Source: JAHEEL01 sp963785245
Lineage (GTDB): Bacteria; Actinomycetota; Acidimicrobiia; Spongiisociales; UBA5794
Reading direction: 5' to 3'
Length of the DNA stretch: 64,000 nucleotides
Assembly: GCA_963785245.1 (NCBI GenBank)
Contig: CAWAUO010000006.1
Coordinates: 186,001 to 250,000 of the forward strand
Below, piece by piece: positions 32,905 to 41,683 of this stretch. Every line of letters starts with the position of its first letter. The first letter of the stretch is position 1. The notes beneath the pieces are model-generated. The model made no database searches. It saw only the letters and a list, made by a program, of their open reading frames with translations, and was not told the origin of the DNA. Position numbers and translations under genes: made by a program.

Positions 32905-34299
32905 ATGAAACGCGAACTCGTCAAGCACGTTCTCAACCGTGAGGATTTCGGAGCCACCGTCACCGTGGCCGGATGGATCAGGACCCGCCGCGACTCGAAA
33001 GGCGGATTCTCATTCATCGAACTCACCGACGGTTCAACAATGACCGGTCTCCAGATCATCGCCGACAACGAACTCCCCAACTACGAGTCCGACGTACTCA
33101 GCCTCTCGATCGGCAGTTCGGCTCGATTCACAGGGGTCCTCACCGAATCTCCGGGGAAGGGTCAACGCGTTGAGATCAAGGCGAACGAGGTCGAGGTGTT
33201 CGGGCTGGCCGACCCCGAGACCTATCCCCTGCAGAAGAAGCGAATCTCGTTCGAGCATCTACGCGAGATCGCTCACCTGCGACCACGCACCAACACGATC
33301 GGCGCAGTGGCCCGGATCCGCAATGCCCTGTCGTACGCGACACACCGGTTCTACCAGGACCGCGACTTTCTGTATCTGCACACACCGCTGATCACAGCGA
33401 GTGACGCGGAGGGAGTCGGCGAGATGTTCCGGGTCACGACACTCGACCCGGCGTCCCCGCCCCGCACGGAGGACGGAGGCGTCGACTACTCCCAGGACTT
33501 CTTCGGGCAGTCGGCATTCCTCACGGTGAGCGGCCAGCTCAGCGCAGAGACCTACGCCCTCGCCGTCGACCGTGTGTACACGTTCGGTCCGACGTTCCGC
33601 GCTGAGAACTCCAACACACGGCGGCACCTTGCCGAGTTCTGGATGATCGAACCCGAAGTGGCGTTCGCCGACATCAACGACAACAGCGATCTCGCCGAGG
33701 ACTACGTCAAGTACCTCGTCCGCTCCGTGCTCGACAACAACCTGACGGACCTCGAGTTCTTCAACCAGTGGGTCGACGACACGCTGCTCGACACGCTGAC
33801 GTCGGTCGCCGACAGCGATTTCGAACGGATCACGTACACCGAGGCGGTCGATCTCCTGGGGAAGGCAGACGAGCCGTTCGACTTCCCATCCAGTTGGGGC
33901 GACGACTTGCAGTCCGAGCACGAGCGCTACCTCACCGAGAAGGTGTTCAAGCGGCCGGTGATCGTCACCGACTTCCCGTTCGACTTCAAGGCGTTCTACA
34001 TGCGGAGGAACGACGACGGCAAGACCGTCGCCGCCATGGACGTGCTCGTCCCCGGCATCGGAGAGATCGTCGGAGGGAGCCAGCGCGAGGAGCGTCTCGA
34101 CGTTCTCGCCGACAGCATGCGGATCAAGGGCATGGACGAGGAGCATTACTGGTGGTACCTCGACCTGCGCCGTTTCGGCAGCGCACCGCACTCGGGATTC
34201 GGACTCGGGCTCGAACGGGTGGTCCAGTTCACGACCGGCATGCAGAACATCCGGGACGTCATCCCGTTCCCGCGTACGCCGCGCAACGTCGAGTTCTAG
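32905..34299 (+). CDS. asnS: Asparaginyl-tRNA synthetase
   Basis: The 464-residue class IIb synthetase charges tRNA-Asn. An N-terminal OB anticodon-binding domain (VTVAGWIRTRRDSKGGFSFI) precedes the catalytic core with motif 2 TFGPTFRAENSNTRRHLAEF, the Asn-specific LTVSGQLSAE, and motif 3 HSGFGLGLERVVQF at the C-terminus. Length is typical of AsnRS rather than the longer AspRS. AAGGAGC lies 8 bases before the ATG. Downstream is a convergent gene 10 bases away. Confidence 0.94.
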   Translation: MKRELVKHVLNREDFGATVTVAGWIRTRRDSKGGFSFIELTDGSTMTGLQIIADNELPNYESDVLSLSIGSSARFTGVLTESPGKGQRVEIKANEVEVFGLADPETYPLQKKRISFEHLREIAHLRPRTNTIGAVARIRNALSYATHRFYQDRDFLYLHTPLITASDAEGVGEMFRVTTLDPASPPRTEDGGVDYSQDFFGQSAFLTVSGQLSAETYALAVDRVYTFGPTFRAENSNTRRHLAEFWMIEPEVAFADINDNSDLAEDYVKYLVRSVLDNNLTDLEFFNQWVDDTLLDTLTSVADSDFERITYTEAVDLLGKADEPFDFPSSWGDDLQSEHERYLTEKVFKRPVIVTDFPFDFKAFYMRRNDDGKTVAAMDVLVPGIGEIVGGSQREERLDVLADSMRIKGMDEEHYWWYLDLRRFGSAPHSGFGLGLERVVQFTTGMQNIRDVIPFPRTPRNVEF

Positions 34300-34309
34300 A
34301 ACGCCGCCG

Positions 34310-35323
34310 CTACGGGGCGGACACCACGTAGTCGTCGGTCTCGTCATCCCAGAGGAGATCGACGTACCCGCTCGCGGCCGCTGCCTTCACGAACTGGAGA
34401 AACCCGGAGTATCCGAGTTGTCTCTCCGAGAAGCTGGCGTCTCGCTTACGCATCTCGTTCTTCAGCCCGGAGAGAGCGACCGGGACGCCGCCCTTGCCGA
34501 GGGCAGCCACCGCGTCGTGGAGCTTGCCGAAGCTGGCCTCCTCGCCCCTCCCCGACTTCGAGAAGCGGACGACCGGATCGCCTTGTGAGCCGTCGTAGTC
34601 GAGCTCGACGACGCCCTGATCCGCGAGGTGGCGCATAAGTTCGCCGAATGCACGGAAGCCATAGTCGGTCTCGGTGAACGTCGGGTCCTTGCGCAACAAC
34701 GCCCGCTTGAGGCTCGATGCCCGCACGTCACCGTTGCCGGCCCGGATGAGCCCGGCGAGAGTGGGGACGATGAGCGCATCGGGCGACTCGGTGGTAGTGG
34801 TCGCAATCTTCTCCCTCTTCGGGCGTTCACTCTTCGGCTTCCGGTCCGGGACGTCAACGCCGGAGAGATTCTCGTAGAAGAGGAACTCATCACAAGCGGC
34901 AGGGAGCAGCTTCGAGGTCGAATCCTTCAGGCCGACTCCAATCACCCGCCGGTTTCGCTCGCGCAGCTTGTGCACGAGCGGCGTAAAGTCGGAGTCACCC
35001 GTGCACAGAACGAACATCGTGACGTAGTCGCGTTCGAAGGCGAGTTCCACGGCGTCAACGGCCATCTTGATGTCCGCCGCGTTCTTGCGGACTGCGCCCT
35101 TGCGTTGGGGGATCTCGATCAGCTCGATCTGATTGTCGGTGAGCATCCGACGGTCCTTCTCGAAGTACGTCCAATCCGCGTAGGCCCGTCGGACCACGAC
35201 ACGGCCGCGTTCTGCGAGGGCATCGGCGACGGGCTTGAAATCGAACTGGATCCCAAGGTCTTCTCGCGCGCCGATCGCGAGGTTCTCATAGTCAATGAAC
35301 AGGCCAATACGTTCTTCTTCCAT
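34310..35323 (-). CDS. NYN-domain nuclease with LOTUS/OST-HTH domains
   Basis: The 337-residue protein has an N-terminal NYN (PIN-like) domain to about residue 155 with the acidic active-site residues in GLFIDYENLA, ADIKMAVDAVE and LCTGDSDFTPLV. Two repeated C-terminal segments (about 180-260 and 268-337), each with a GFRAFGELMRHL- or GYSGFLQFVKAA-like helix, look like OST-HTH/LOTUS RNA-binding domains. It is probably an RNA-directed nuclease or RNA-binding regulator (LabA/MARF1-like layout). TACGCT 6 bases before the ATG supports the start. Confidence 0.88.
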   Translation of the reverse strand: MEEERIGLFIDYENLAIGAREDLGIQFDFKPVADALAERGRVVVRRAYADWTYFEKDRRMLTDNQIELIEIPQRKGAVRKNAADIKMAVDAVELAFERDYVTMFVLCTGDSDFTPLVHKLRERNRRVIGVGLKDSTSKLLPAACDEFLFYENLSGVDVPDRKPKSERPKREKIATTTTESPDALIVPTLAGLIRAGNGDVRASSLKRALLRKDPTFTETDYGFRAFGELMRHLADQGVVELDYDGSQGDPVVRFSKSGRGEEASFGKLHDAVAALGKGGVPVALSGLKNEMRKRDASFSERQLGYSGFLQFVKAAAASGYVDLLWDDETDDYVVSAP

Positions 35324-35329
35324 GAGTGG

Positions 35330-35335
35330 AGCGTA
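35330..35335 (-). promoter_or_regulatory. -10 box, leaderless start of NYN gene
   Basis: TACGCT on the minus strand, 6 bases before the ATG at 35323. Confidence 0.45.
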
Positions 35336-36094
35336 TCAGGCGGCGCGGTCGGTGGACCTCCACTCCTGGAGCGTCTGTGCGATCCAGGCCTGGCAGCGTT
35401 CGAGAATCTCAACCGGGGACTCGCCAGGCAGCCGGCGCATCGGCTCGCCGAACCGCACCCGGACCTTTGTTCCGTACGGGATCGGGAACATGTTGCGCTG
35501 AAAGACCCGCCACGAACCCTCGATGGCCGTCGGGATGATCGGGAGGTTCGGTGCGGCCTCCATGATGGCGGCGAGGCCCCCGACCCTGAACTCCCCGAGT
35601 TCGCCGGCCCGCGATCGCGTGCCCTCGGGGAAGATCACCACCGAGACATCACGACGTTCGGCCGCGGACGCCATATCGGCGATGGCATCCATCGCCTGGT
35701 CGCGGTGGTCTCGATCGATGAGGGCATTGCCGCCGTAGCGCAGGTTGAGCGAGACGCTCGGGAGACCCTTGGCGAGTTCCTTCTTCGCGACGTACTTCGG
35801 GTAGTTGCGCGGCAGCAGACCTCCGAAGATCGGCACGTCATACATCGACTGATGGTTCGACACGAAGATGAAGCCGCCCTCCGAGGCGAATCCGTCCTTG
35901 CCCTCGGTCACCACGCGGATACCGGAGATGCGGAACACGGCGACGAGGGTCCGCTGCAGCCCGGCCATCGCCTTCTCGAACGGTCGTAGTCCGAACGGCA
36001 GCGCGCACAAACCGATCAGATGGAATACGGCGAGGGTGAGACCGAACGCAGCCACGGTGGGGACGGTGAACAGCCAGTCTCGGAGACGCTTCAA
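35336..36094 (-). CDS. plsC: 1-acyl-sn-glycerol-3-phosphate acyltransferase
   Basis: The 252-residue enzyme makes phosphatidic acid from lysophosphatidic acid. After a hydrophobic N-terminus it carries acyltransferase motif I FVSNHQSMYDVP (HxxxxD), motif II near YVAKKELAKG, motif III VVIFPEGTRSRAGE and motif IV IPTAIEGS. It overlaps the upstream hydrolase stop by four bases (ATGA). It complements plsY and pgsA elsewhere in the window. Confidence 0.9.
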   Translation of the reverse strand: MKRLRDWLFTVPTVAAFGLTLAVFHLIGLCALPFGLRPFEKAMAGLQRTLVAVFRISGIRVVTEGKDGFASEGGFIFVSNHQSMYDVPIFGGLLPRNYPKYVAKKELAKGLPSVSLNLRYGGNALIDRDHRDQAMDAIADMASAAERRDVSVVIFPEGTRSRAGELGEFRVGGLAAIMEAAPNLPIIPTAIEGSWRVFQRNMFPIPYGTKVRVRFGEPMRRLPGESPVEILERCQAWIAQTLQEWRSTDRAA

Positions 36095-36967
36095 CCCAGC
36101 CTCGATTCTCTGCGCAGGAAACGAATGACTGCGTCATTGACCTGCTCGGGCTGCTCCTGTTGGGTCCAGTGTCCGCTCCCCGTGATCGGCACGACCGTGA
36201 GGTTGGCGACCCACCGGCTCATCCCGTCTGCAAGCTTCGCTGGCAGGATCGGATCCCGGTCTGCCGTGAGCATCAGCGTCGGCTGGGTGATCGGAGCGTT
36301 GGCGAGATGCTTGGTGACGGCGGCGTTGGCGTCGATGTTGCGATACGGCCCCAGCGGTCCGAACAGGCCGCCACGCGTGAACGCGTCCGCGATACGCCGC
36401 AAACTCGTCGTCGGTCATGAAGGTTGGATCGGCAGCGATGCCCGTGTAGATGGCGCGCAACCAGGCGTTGGGGTCGCTCTCAAAGGCTGCCTCCGTAGTC
36501 CCGACCTCCTGGAAACCGAGCACGTACCCGAAGCGGTCGGCGAGGTGGTCTCGGATGATGTCGGTCGACGGGAAGCCGGCGCACCAGCCGCGATAGGGCA
36601 CGTTGAGGCTCACGACCTTGTCGACGCGATCCGGGTGCAGAACGGCAGCTGTCCACGCAACGATGCTGCCCCAATCGTGACCGACGAACGTCGCGCGCTC
36701 GATGTCGAGCAGATCAAGCAGGCCGATGGCATCCGCTGCGAGGGTGGCCAGGCCATACGATTCAACGGTCTCCGGCTTGGATGAGCCGCCGTATCCGCGC
36801 TGATCATAGGCAATCGCCCGAAACCCGGCCGTCGCGAGGGCCGGCACCTGATGACGCCATGAGTAGGCGAGTTCGGGGAATCCGTGAATCAGGATGACCG
36901 CGTCACCGACCCCCATATCGATGGTCGCAAGTTCCACGCCCTTGAGCGCGTGCATCGTTTGGTCCAT
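36091..36967 (-). pseudogene. Alpha/beta hydrolase (epoxide-hydrolase-like), one frameshift
   Basis: The first 192 codons encode an alpha/beta hydrolase: ILIHGFPELAYSWRHQ (oxyanion HGxP), YDQRGYGGS, the nucleophile elbow FVGHDWGSIVAW with Asp, as in epoxide hydrolases and haloalkane dehalogenases. At about 36391 one extra C (TAT-C-GCG) shifts the frame; the next frame continues ADAFTRGGLFGPLGPYRN to the end with LTADRDPI and GSGHWTQQEQP holding the last Asp and His. Joined, the protein would have about 291 residues, the normal length. It may be a real mutation or a sequencing indel. TAGCCT lies 6 bases before the ATG. Confidence 0.8.
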
Positions 36968-36973
36968 GCCTCG

Positions 36974-36979
36974 AGGCTA
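36974..36979 (-). promoter_or_regulatory. -10 box, leaderless start of hydrolase
   Basis: TAGCCT on the minus strand, 6 bases before the ATG at 36967. Confidence 0.45.
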
Positions 36980-37013
36980 GCGCGGGCAGACGACAGGGCC
37001 CCGAAAACGCCGC

Positions 37014-37132
37014 GAACCCAGGGTTCTCCGCCTTCTATTTGGCGCCGTCAGCCCACAGAACAGACGGGGCCACCGTGGCCTCCCATTCCGCGGGCTGTCA
37101 GCGTCATATACGAGGTGGAGAACCCTGGGTTC
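37014..37132. repeat. 119-bp element bounded by 16-bp perfect inverted repeats
   Basis: GAACCCAGGGTTCTCC at 37014-37029 is repeated exactly in inverted form at 37117-37132. Inside, CAGCCC/GGGCTG and the palindrome GGCCAC-C-GTGGCC (37068-37080) nest symmetrically, so the whole segment can form one long branched hairpin. No gene is seen. It could be a miniature mobile element, a REP-like repeat or a structured RNA. Confidence 0.7.
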
Positions 37133-37144
37133 CAGATAAGGTAT

Positions 37145-37185
37145 GACCGCTTCGTGCCGAAGGGGGGACACGGCACGAAGCGGTC
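37145..37185. repeat. 15-bp perfect hairpin with G-rich loop
   Basis: GACCGCTTCGTGCCG (37145-37159) and its exact complement (37171-37185) flank the 11-base loop AAGGGGGGACA. The stem is far stronger than needed for a terminator and lacks a T-run. Confidence 0.8.
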
Positions 37186-37193
37186 GACTTGGG

Positions 37194-37220
37194 CGACCGA
37201 CGGTTGGGGCCGATCGGTCG
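37194..37220. repeat. 7-bp hairpin CGACCGA/TCGGTCG
   Basis: This third inverted repeat lies nine bases after the 15-bp hairpin, with a 13-base loop. The rest of the gap to 37390 shows only minor hairpins (for example CAACC/GGTTG near 37340) and no gene. Confidence 0.5.
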
Positions 37221-37390
37221 TCCGCAGCCCATCGGAACGGACCGCGGGAAGACGAAGGGAAGATGCGGCCGCGCCCGATGAACAGTCTGGATTGTGAGAC
37301 CCTTCACGGGATAAACGGACAGACCCACGCCCTCCAACCTGCGGGGGTTGCCGACCCCTGAGAGTTGCTCCCTGAGGACCTCATCGAAGG

Positions 37391-37410
37391 CTATCCCCGG
37401 GCCCGGATAG
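37391..37410. terminator. Hairpin after the thioesterase gene
   Basis: CTATCC and GGATAG pair around CCGGGCCC, 34 bases after the thioesterase stop on the minus strand. It may terminate the S9 peptidase-thioesterase transcript. Confidence 0.4.
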
Positions 37411-37443
37411 CGGCACCGATCTGAACGAGAATCTCCAGGGGTG

Positions 37444-37920
37444 TCAGCCGGGCAATTGCCAGCGGTCTTCCGGGATCTCGACGAGAATCGCGGCGCCTTT
37501 CGCCGTCACAACTCCATCCACCGAAAGGTCGGTCTCGACGATGGCCCTACGGCCCGCGAGTTCGACCAGTCGCCCGGTGAGGAGCATGGCCCCGAGCGGC
37601 GTCGGCAACAGGTAGTCCACCTCGAGATGGCCCGTGACGAACCGCGGTGACGGATCGGCGCCGACCTTCTTGCCGTCGCGCTGCATCGCGAAGATCGAAG
37701 CCGAACCGGTCGAGTGACAGTCGATGATCGAAGCAACGACTCCGCCGTATGCATACCCGGGAACAGCGGTGTGGAAAGGCTCCGGTGTGAACTCGGTCAC
37801 GGTGCCGTCGTCATCGGGACGGGTCTTGATCTGGTGGCCAATCTCGTTGAGTCGTCCGCAGCCGTAGCAGTGGGACACGTCCTCTGGATAGGCATCTTGG
37901 ATCGCGGGGCCGTCAGCCAT
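37444..37920 (-). CDS. PaaI-type hotdog-fold thioesterase
   Basis: The 158-residue protein is a single hotdog domain: FHTAVPGYAYGGVVASIIDCHST near residues 48-71 is the helix with the catalytic-site Gly/Asp pattern, and VTGHLEVDYLLPTPLGAMLLTGRL is the following strand pair. An N-terminal CYGCG motif is common in related actinobacterial proteins. It probably hydrolyses an acyl-CoA. It overlaps the S9 peptidase gene by 8 bases, and an acyl-CoA ligase lies just beyond. Confidence 0.82.
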   Translation of the reverse strand: MADGPAIQDAYPEDVSHCYGCGRLNEIGHQIKTRPDDDGTVTEFTPEPFHTAVPGYAYGGVVASIIDCHSTGSASIFAMQRDGKKVGADPSPRFVTGHLEVDYLLPTPLGAMLLTGRLVELAGRRAIVETDLSVDGVVTAKGAAILVEIPEDRWQLPG

Positions 37921-39844
37921 CGGAGCGGCCCTCCACCGTCACTCCATCGAGGTCCAGGAAGGGGATGTCTCCGGCCGGTGTGAATCCGAACACGACCCCG
38001 TAGAAGCCGAGTTCGGTCTCGAGGCTGTGGATGACGTTCGCGGCCTGCCGGAACCCGTGCCCCTCGCCTTCGTATTCGATGTGCACATGGGGGATACCCC
38101 GATTCGCCAACGCCTTGGCGATGACCACCGCCTGATTCGGAGGGACGACCTTGTCCTCGAGCCCCTGGAACAGCGCCACCGGCACATCGATGTCCTCGAC
38201 CGAGGAGAGTGGGGACCGCTCACGCCACACCACGGGGTCGCTGCCGATCAGACGCGTCTCGTAGCGCGACTCGAACTTGTGGCTCTCGCCCATCAGCATC
38301 TCGATGTCGGCGATGCCGTAGTGGGAGGCGCCGGCGGCGAAGCAGTCGCGGAACGCAAGCGCGGCGAGCGTCGTATACCCGCCCGCGCTCCCGCCGCTGA
38401 TGGCGAGACGAGCGCCGTCGACCTCCCCGATCGACGCCAGGTACTCCGCGGCGGCAACGGCATCGTCGACGTCAACAACCCCCCACTCACCTTCGAGCTT
38501 CTCGCGGTACGCCCGTCCGAAGCCGGTCGATCCTCGGTAGTTCACATCGACGACACCGAAGCCGCGGGACGTCCAGAACATCGTCGCCAGGCTGAACACC
38601 GGTGAGACACTCGATGTCGGCCCACCGTGGATGTGGACGAGAAGCGGCGGACGCTCCCCCGCCGGCCCCTCGAACTCGGGATTCTCCGGCGGGTAGTAGA
38701 CAGCATGGGCGGTATCGCCGCCCGTCGTGGGAAACGTGATGAGCCGTGGATCGGGCGCATATGCCGCCTCGATGCTCGATGGATTCGATCGAACAATCGT
38801 GGCCGTGCCGAAGTCGACATCGAACTCGACGAGCGACGTCGGTCGGTGCGGGTGTGCGCCGACAAACCAGACCCGGCGATCGCCGTCGGTGATGAGGTGG
38901 TATCCGTAGCTCGAATAGTCGAGATCGGCTCGCTCCAGCGAGCCGTCGGGGTTGATGATCCCGAGGTGTTGCGTGCCGTTCTCGGTGATGGCCGCAGCGA
39001 TCCTGCCCCCGGAGAGGAACCCGTACCACGACGATCCGAACACCCACGCCGGTCCCGCGAATTCGGCGTCCATCACCACGATCGGAGTCGTGTCCTCGCC
39101 TTCGAATCGGTAGAGGTTCCACCAACCGGTGCGATCCGAGGCGAAGACGAGACTCCCGTCGGTGTTCCACTCGGGCTGAACGACCGACTCGTCTTCTCCG
39201 CCGGCCACCATCCTCCGCTCGGTGGGATCGGCTGCGTCGGCGACGACGAGGCGAGTCCCGTCCCACGGCATATTGGGGTGGTCCCACTCGACCCAGGCAA
39301 GGCGCCGCCCGTCGGGAGATACCCGCGGTGACGTGTAGAAATCGCTGCCGGTTGCGAGGACGCTGCATGTGCCGTCATCGCCGATCGCGACCAACTCGTT
39401 GACCGCTTCGCCGTCGATCGGGTGCGTCTCGCGGACGGCGATCAGCGTGCCGTCGCCGGCCCATACAGCATCCGCATACCGTACCGAGCGAGGCCGCGCC
39501 GGTTCGGCCGTCAGCGGCGCCGTTCCCCCGTTGGCGTCGACGCGGTACAGGCGTTGATCCTCGAAATCCGAGTAGACGAGAACCCCGCCGTCGGCCCGGT
39601 ATGCCCCACCGCCATATTCGTGGGCCATCGTTCGAACGCTCACCGTGTCGGGCAGCACCTCGGCGATGTCGCCGTCGGCCCGCCGACGTACGAGCGCCGT
39701 GCGCCCGCCTTCGGATGGGCGCATCTCGAGCCACTGCAACGATCCGTCGTCGTACTGGATATCGGAGAATCGGACGATGCCGGCGACCGTGCTCGCGGCC
39801 GCAATCGGCGACGCCCACGATCCGAATGGCGCAATGGTGCTCAT
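37913..39844 (-). CDS. S9-family prolyl oligopeptidase-like peptidase
   Basis: The 643-residue protein has an N-terminal beta-propeller (about 1-380) and a C-terminal alpha/beta hydrolase. The catalytic triad is visible: Ser in ISGGSAGGYTT near residue 483, Asp in FQGLEDKVVPPNQ near 570 and His in YEGEGHGFRQ near 602. No signal peptide is seen, so it is probably cytosolic and cleaves short peptides. TACCAT six bases before the ATG supports the start and a leaderless mRNA. Confidence 0.92.
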   Translation of the reverse strand: MSTIAPFGSWASPIAAASTVAGIVRFSDIQYDDGSLQWLEMRPSEGGRTALVRRRADGDIAEVLPDTVSVRTMAHEYGGGAYRADGGVLVYSDFEDQRLYRVDANGGTAPLTAEPARPRSVRYADAVWAGDGTLIAVRETHPIDGEAVNELVAIGDDGTCSVLATGSDFYTSPRVSPDGRRLAWVEWDHPNMPWDGTRLVVADAADPTERRMVAGGEDESVVQPEWNTDGSLVFASDRTGWWNLYRFEGEDTTPIVVMDAEFAGPAWVFGSSWYGFLSGGRIAAAITENGTQHLGIINPDGSLERADLDYSSYGYHLITDGDRRVWFVGAHPHRPTSLVEFDVDFGTATIVRSNPSSIEAAYAPDPRLITFPTTGGDTAHAVYYPPENPEFEGPAGERPPLLVHIHGGPTSSVSPVFSLATMFWTSRGFGVVDVNYRGSTGFGRAYREKLEGEWGVVDVDDAVAAAEYLASIGEVDGARLAISGGSAGGYTTLAALAFRDCFAAGASHYGIADIEMLMGESHKFESRYETRLIGSDPVVWRERSPLSSVEDIDVPVALFQGLEDKVVPPNQAVVIAKALANRGIPHVHIEYEGEGHGFRQAANVIHSLETELGFYGVVFGFTPAGDIPFLDLDGVTVEGRSDG

Positions 39845-39850
39845 CGCCCG

Positions 39851-39856
39851 ATGGTA
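39851..39856 (-). promoter_or_regulatory. -10 box, leaderless start of S9 peptidase
   Basis: TACCAT on the minus strand, 6 bases before the ATG at 39844. Confidence 0.45.
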
Positions 39857-39860
39857 GGCC

Positions 39861-41600
39861 TCAGCTGTACATGGCCTCGATCTGATCGTTGAAGTGCTCG
39901 CGCACGACCTTCCGCTTGACCTTCATCGTCGGCGTCAACTCTCCGTGTTCGATCGAGAGCGGCTCATCGAGAATGGCGAACTTCTTCAGTTGGCGCACCC
40001 TGGCATTCGCAGCATTCACCTCATCGACGGCGGACTGCACCGAGGCCTGCACCTCATCATCGGTCATGCCTTCGGCGGCTTCGGGGTCGATGGAGATCAA
40101 GGCGGTGAGGAACGGACGTTGATCGCCGATCACCACAACCGTCCCGATCAACGGATTCGTCTGGAGCGCGGTCTCGATCAATGAGGGCGTCACGTTCTCA
40201 CCACCGGCCGTGATGATGATGTCCTTCTTGCGGTCGGTGATGAACAGATAGCCCTCGTCGTCGATCTCCCCGATGTCACCCGACTTCAGCCAACCGTCTT
40301 GGGTGAGGGCTTCCGCCGTGGCCTCCGGATTGTTGAGGTACCCGAGGAACAGGTTGGGTCCACGCACAAGGATCTCGCCGTCTTCAGCGATCTGGAGTTC
40401 GACGCCCGGTACTGCTGGTCCGACAGAGCCGACGCGGTTTCCGTCCGGCGTATTGAATGAGCAGACGCCGGTACATTCCGACTGGCCGTACAACTGGAGG
40501 AGCTGCATCCCGAGCCCTCCGAAGAAGTTGGCAATGGTCGGCGACAGCGGCGCCGCCGAAGAGAACATGAAGCGGCATTGGTCGAGGCCCATGGCCTCCT
40601 TGGCTTTGGAATAGACCAGCTTGTCGAAGAGGCCGTATTGCGCGGCCACGAAGCCGCTGGGCTGCTCCCCCCGATTCAGCGCCTCGGTATGCTGACGCCC
40701 GACGGAGAGCGCCCGGTTGGCGATTGCGGCCTTGACGCCGGTGGCTTCGCCGAGCTTCTCCGACACCGCGGCGTAGAACTTCTCCCAAACCCGCGGAACG
40801 GCGAAGAATGCGGTCGGTCGAACCTCTTTGAGCGTGTCCGCGAGCCGGAAGATGTCCGGCTCGAAGTAGATCTTGATGCCCATCACCGCCGGAGCGAGGA
40901 TCGAGACGATCTGCTCGGCGATGTGCGACAGCGGCAAATACGACACGGCGGAGTCGGTTGGACCGAGATCGACGAACCCCTGCACCGCCTCGACGAGGAA
41001 CACAAGCGCTTCGTGGGGAAGGACGACTGCCTTGGGTGGACCGGTCGTGCCCGAGGTGTAGATGAGGACTGCCCCGTCGCGCGGCCCGAGCGCCGCGAGC
41101 CGGTCGTCGACCGCCCCGGTCCCAACATCGGCGCCCGCGCCGATGAACTCGTCCCACGTCATCACGCCACCGGCGTCGGACGACGTCCCCGGCATGAGCA
41201 CGATGTGGTTCAGGCTCGGGATGCCGTCGCGTACCGCGAGGATCTTCTCGAGCTGGCCCTCGTTCTGAACGAGTACCACAGGTGACTGCGAGTGATTGAG
41301 TATGTAGGCGCACTCTTCAGGTGAGCTCGTCGGGTAGATGCCAGCCGGCGTGGAACCGATGGCCATGGCGGCCACATCGAAGATGACCCACTCGGGCGTG
41401 TTGGTACCCAGGATCGAGACTGCAGATCCCGGTTCGACACCGAGAGCGATCAGCGACCGGGCCGCTGCCCTGACCTGGTCGGCATACACGGACCAACTGG
41501 TCGGAACCCACCGGTCATCGTGCCGAACGGCGTACGCATCGTCTGGTGCACGCCGCGTCCCGGTCTTGAGAATCTTTTCGGGGATCGTCTCGAACGACAT
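39861..41600 (-). CDS. Long-chain acyl-CoA synthetase (AMP-forming)
   Basis: The 579-residue adenylate-forming enzyme activates fatty acids to acyl-CoA. The phosphate-binding loop is LIYTSGTTGPPKAVV near residue 180, followed by FSSAAPLSP, LYGQSECTGV (the A5 motif), SGDIGEIDDEGYLFITDRKKDII (A7-A8) and a C-terminal PTMKVKRKVV with the catalytic Lys. The order PETEKI-like FETIPEKI at the start fits the FadD15-type group. AGAGGAG five bases before the ATG at 41600 decides the start; an upstream in-frame ATG at 41627 has no such site. Confidence 0.92.
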   Translation of the reverse strand: MSFETIPEKILKTGTRRAPDDAYAVRHDDRWVPTSWSVYADQVRAAARSLIALGVEPGSAVSILGTNTPEWVIFDVAAMAIGSTPAGIYPTSSPEECAYILNHSQSPVVLVQNEGQLEKILAVRDGIPSLNHIVLMPGTSSDAGGVMTWDEFIGAGADVGTGAVDDRLAALGPRDGAVLIYTSGTTGPPKAVVLPHEALVFLVEAVQGFVDLGPTDSAVSYLPLSHIAEQIVSILAPAVMGIKIYFEPDIFRLADTLKEVRPTAFFAVPRVWEKFYAAVSEKLGEATGVKAAIANRALSVGRQHTEALNRGEQPSGFVAAQYGLFDKLVYSKAKEAMGLDQCRFMFSSAAPLSPTIANFFGGLGMQLLQLYGQSECTGVCSFNTPDGNRVGSVGPAVPGVELQIAEDGEILVRGPNLFLGYLNNPEATAEALTQDGWLKSGDIGEIDDEGYLFITDRKKDIIITAGGENVTPSLIETALQTNPLIGTVVVIGDQRPFLTALISIDPEAAEGMTDDEVQASVQSAVDEVNAANARVRQLKKFAILDEPLSIEHGELTPTMKVKRKVVREHFNDQIEAMYS

Positions 41601-41683
41601 TGCGACTCCTCTTGGCGCGATGGACACGTGCGATCAATCTACGCTGCGACGCGGCTCCATGTCGCTTAAACCTGTGGTTTTTC

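Noticed and set aside
36968..37443. RNase P RNA, SRP RNA or a cobalamin riboswitch
   Set aside because: None of the conserved core motifs of these RNAs is present in either strand.
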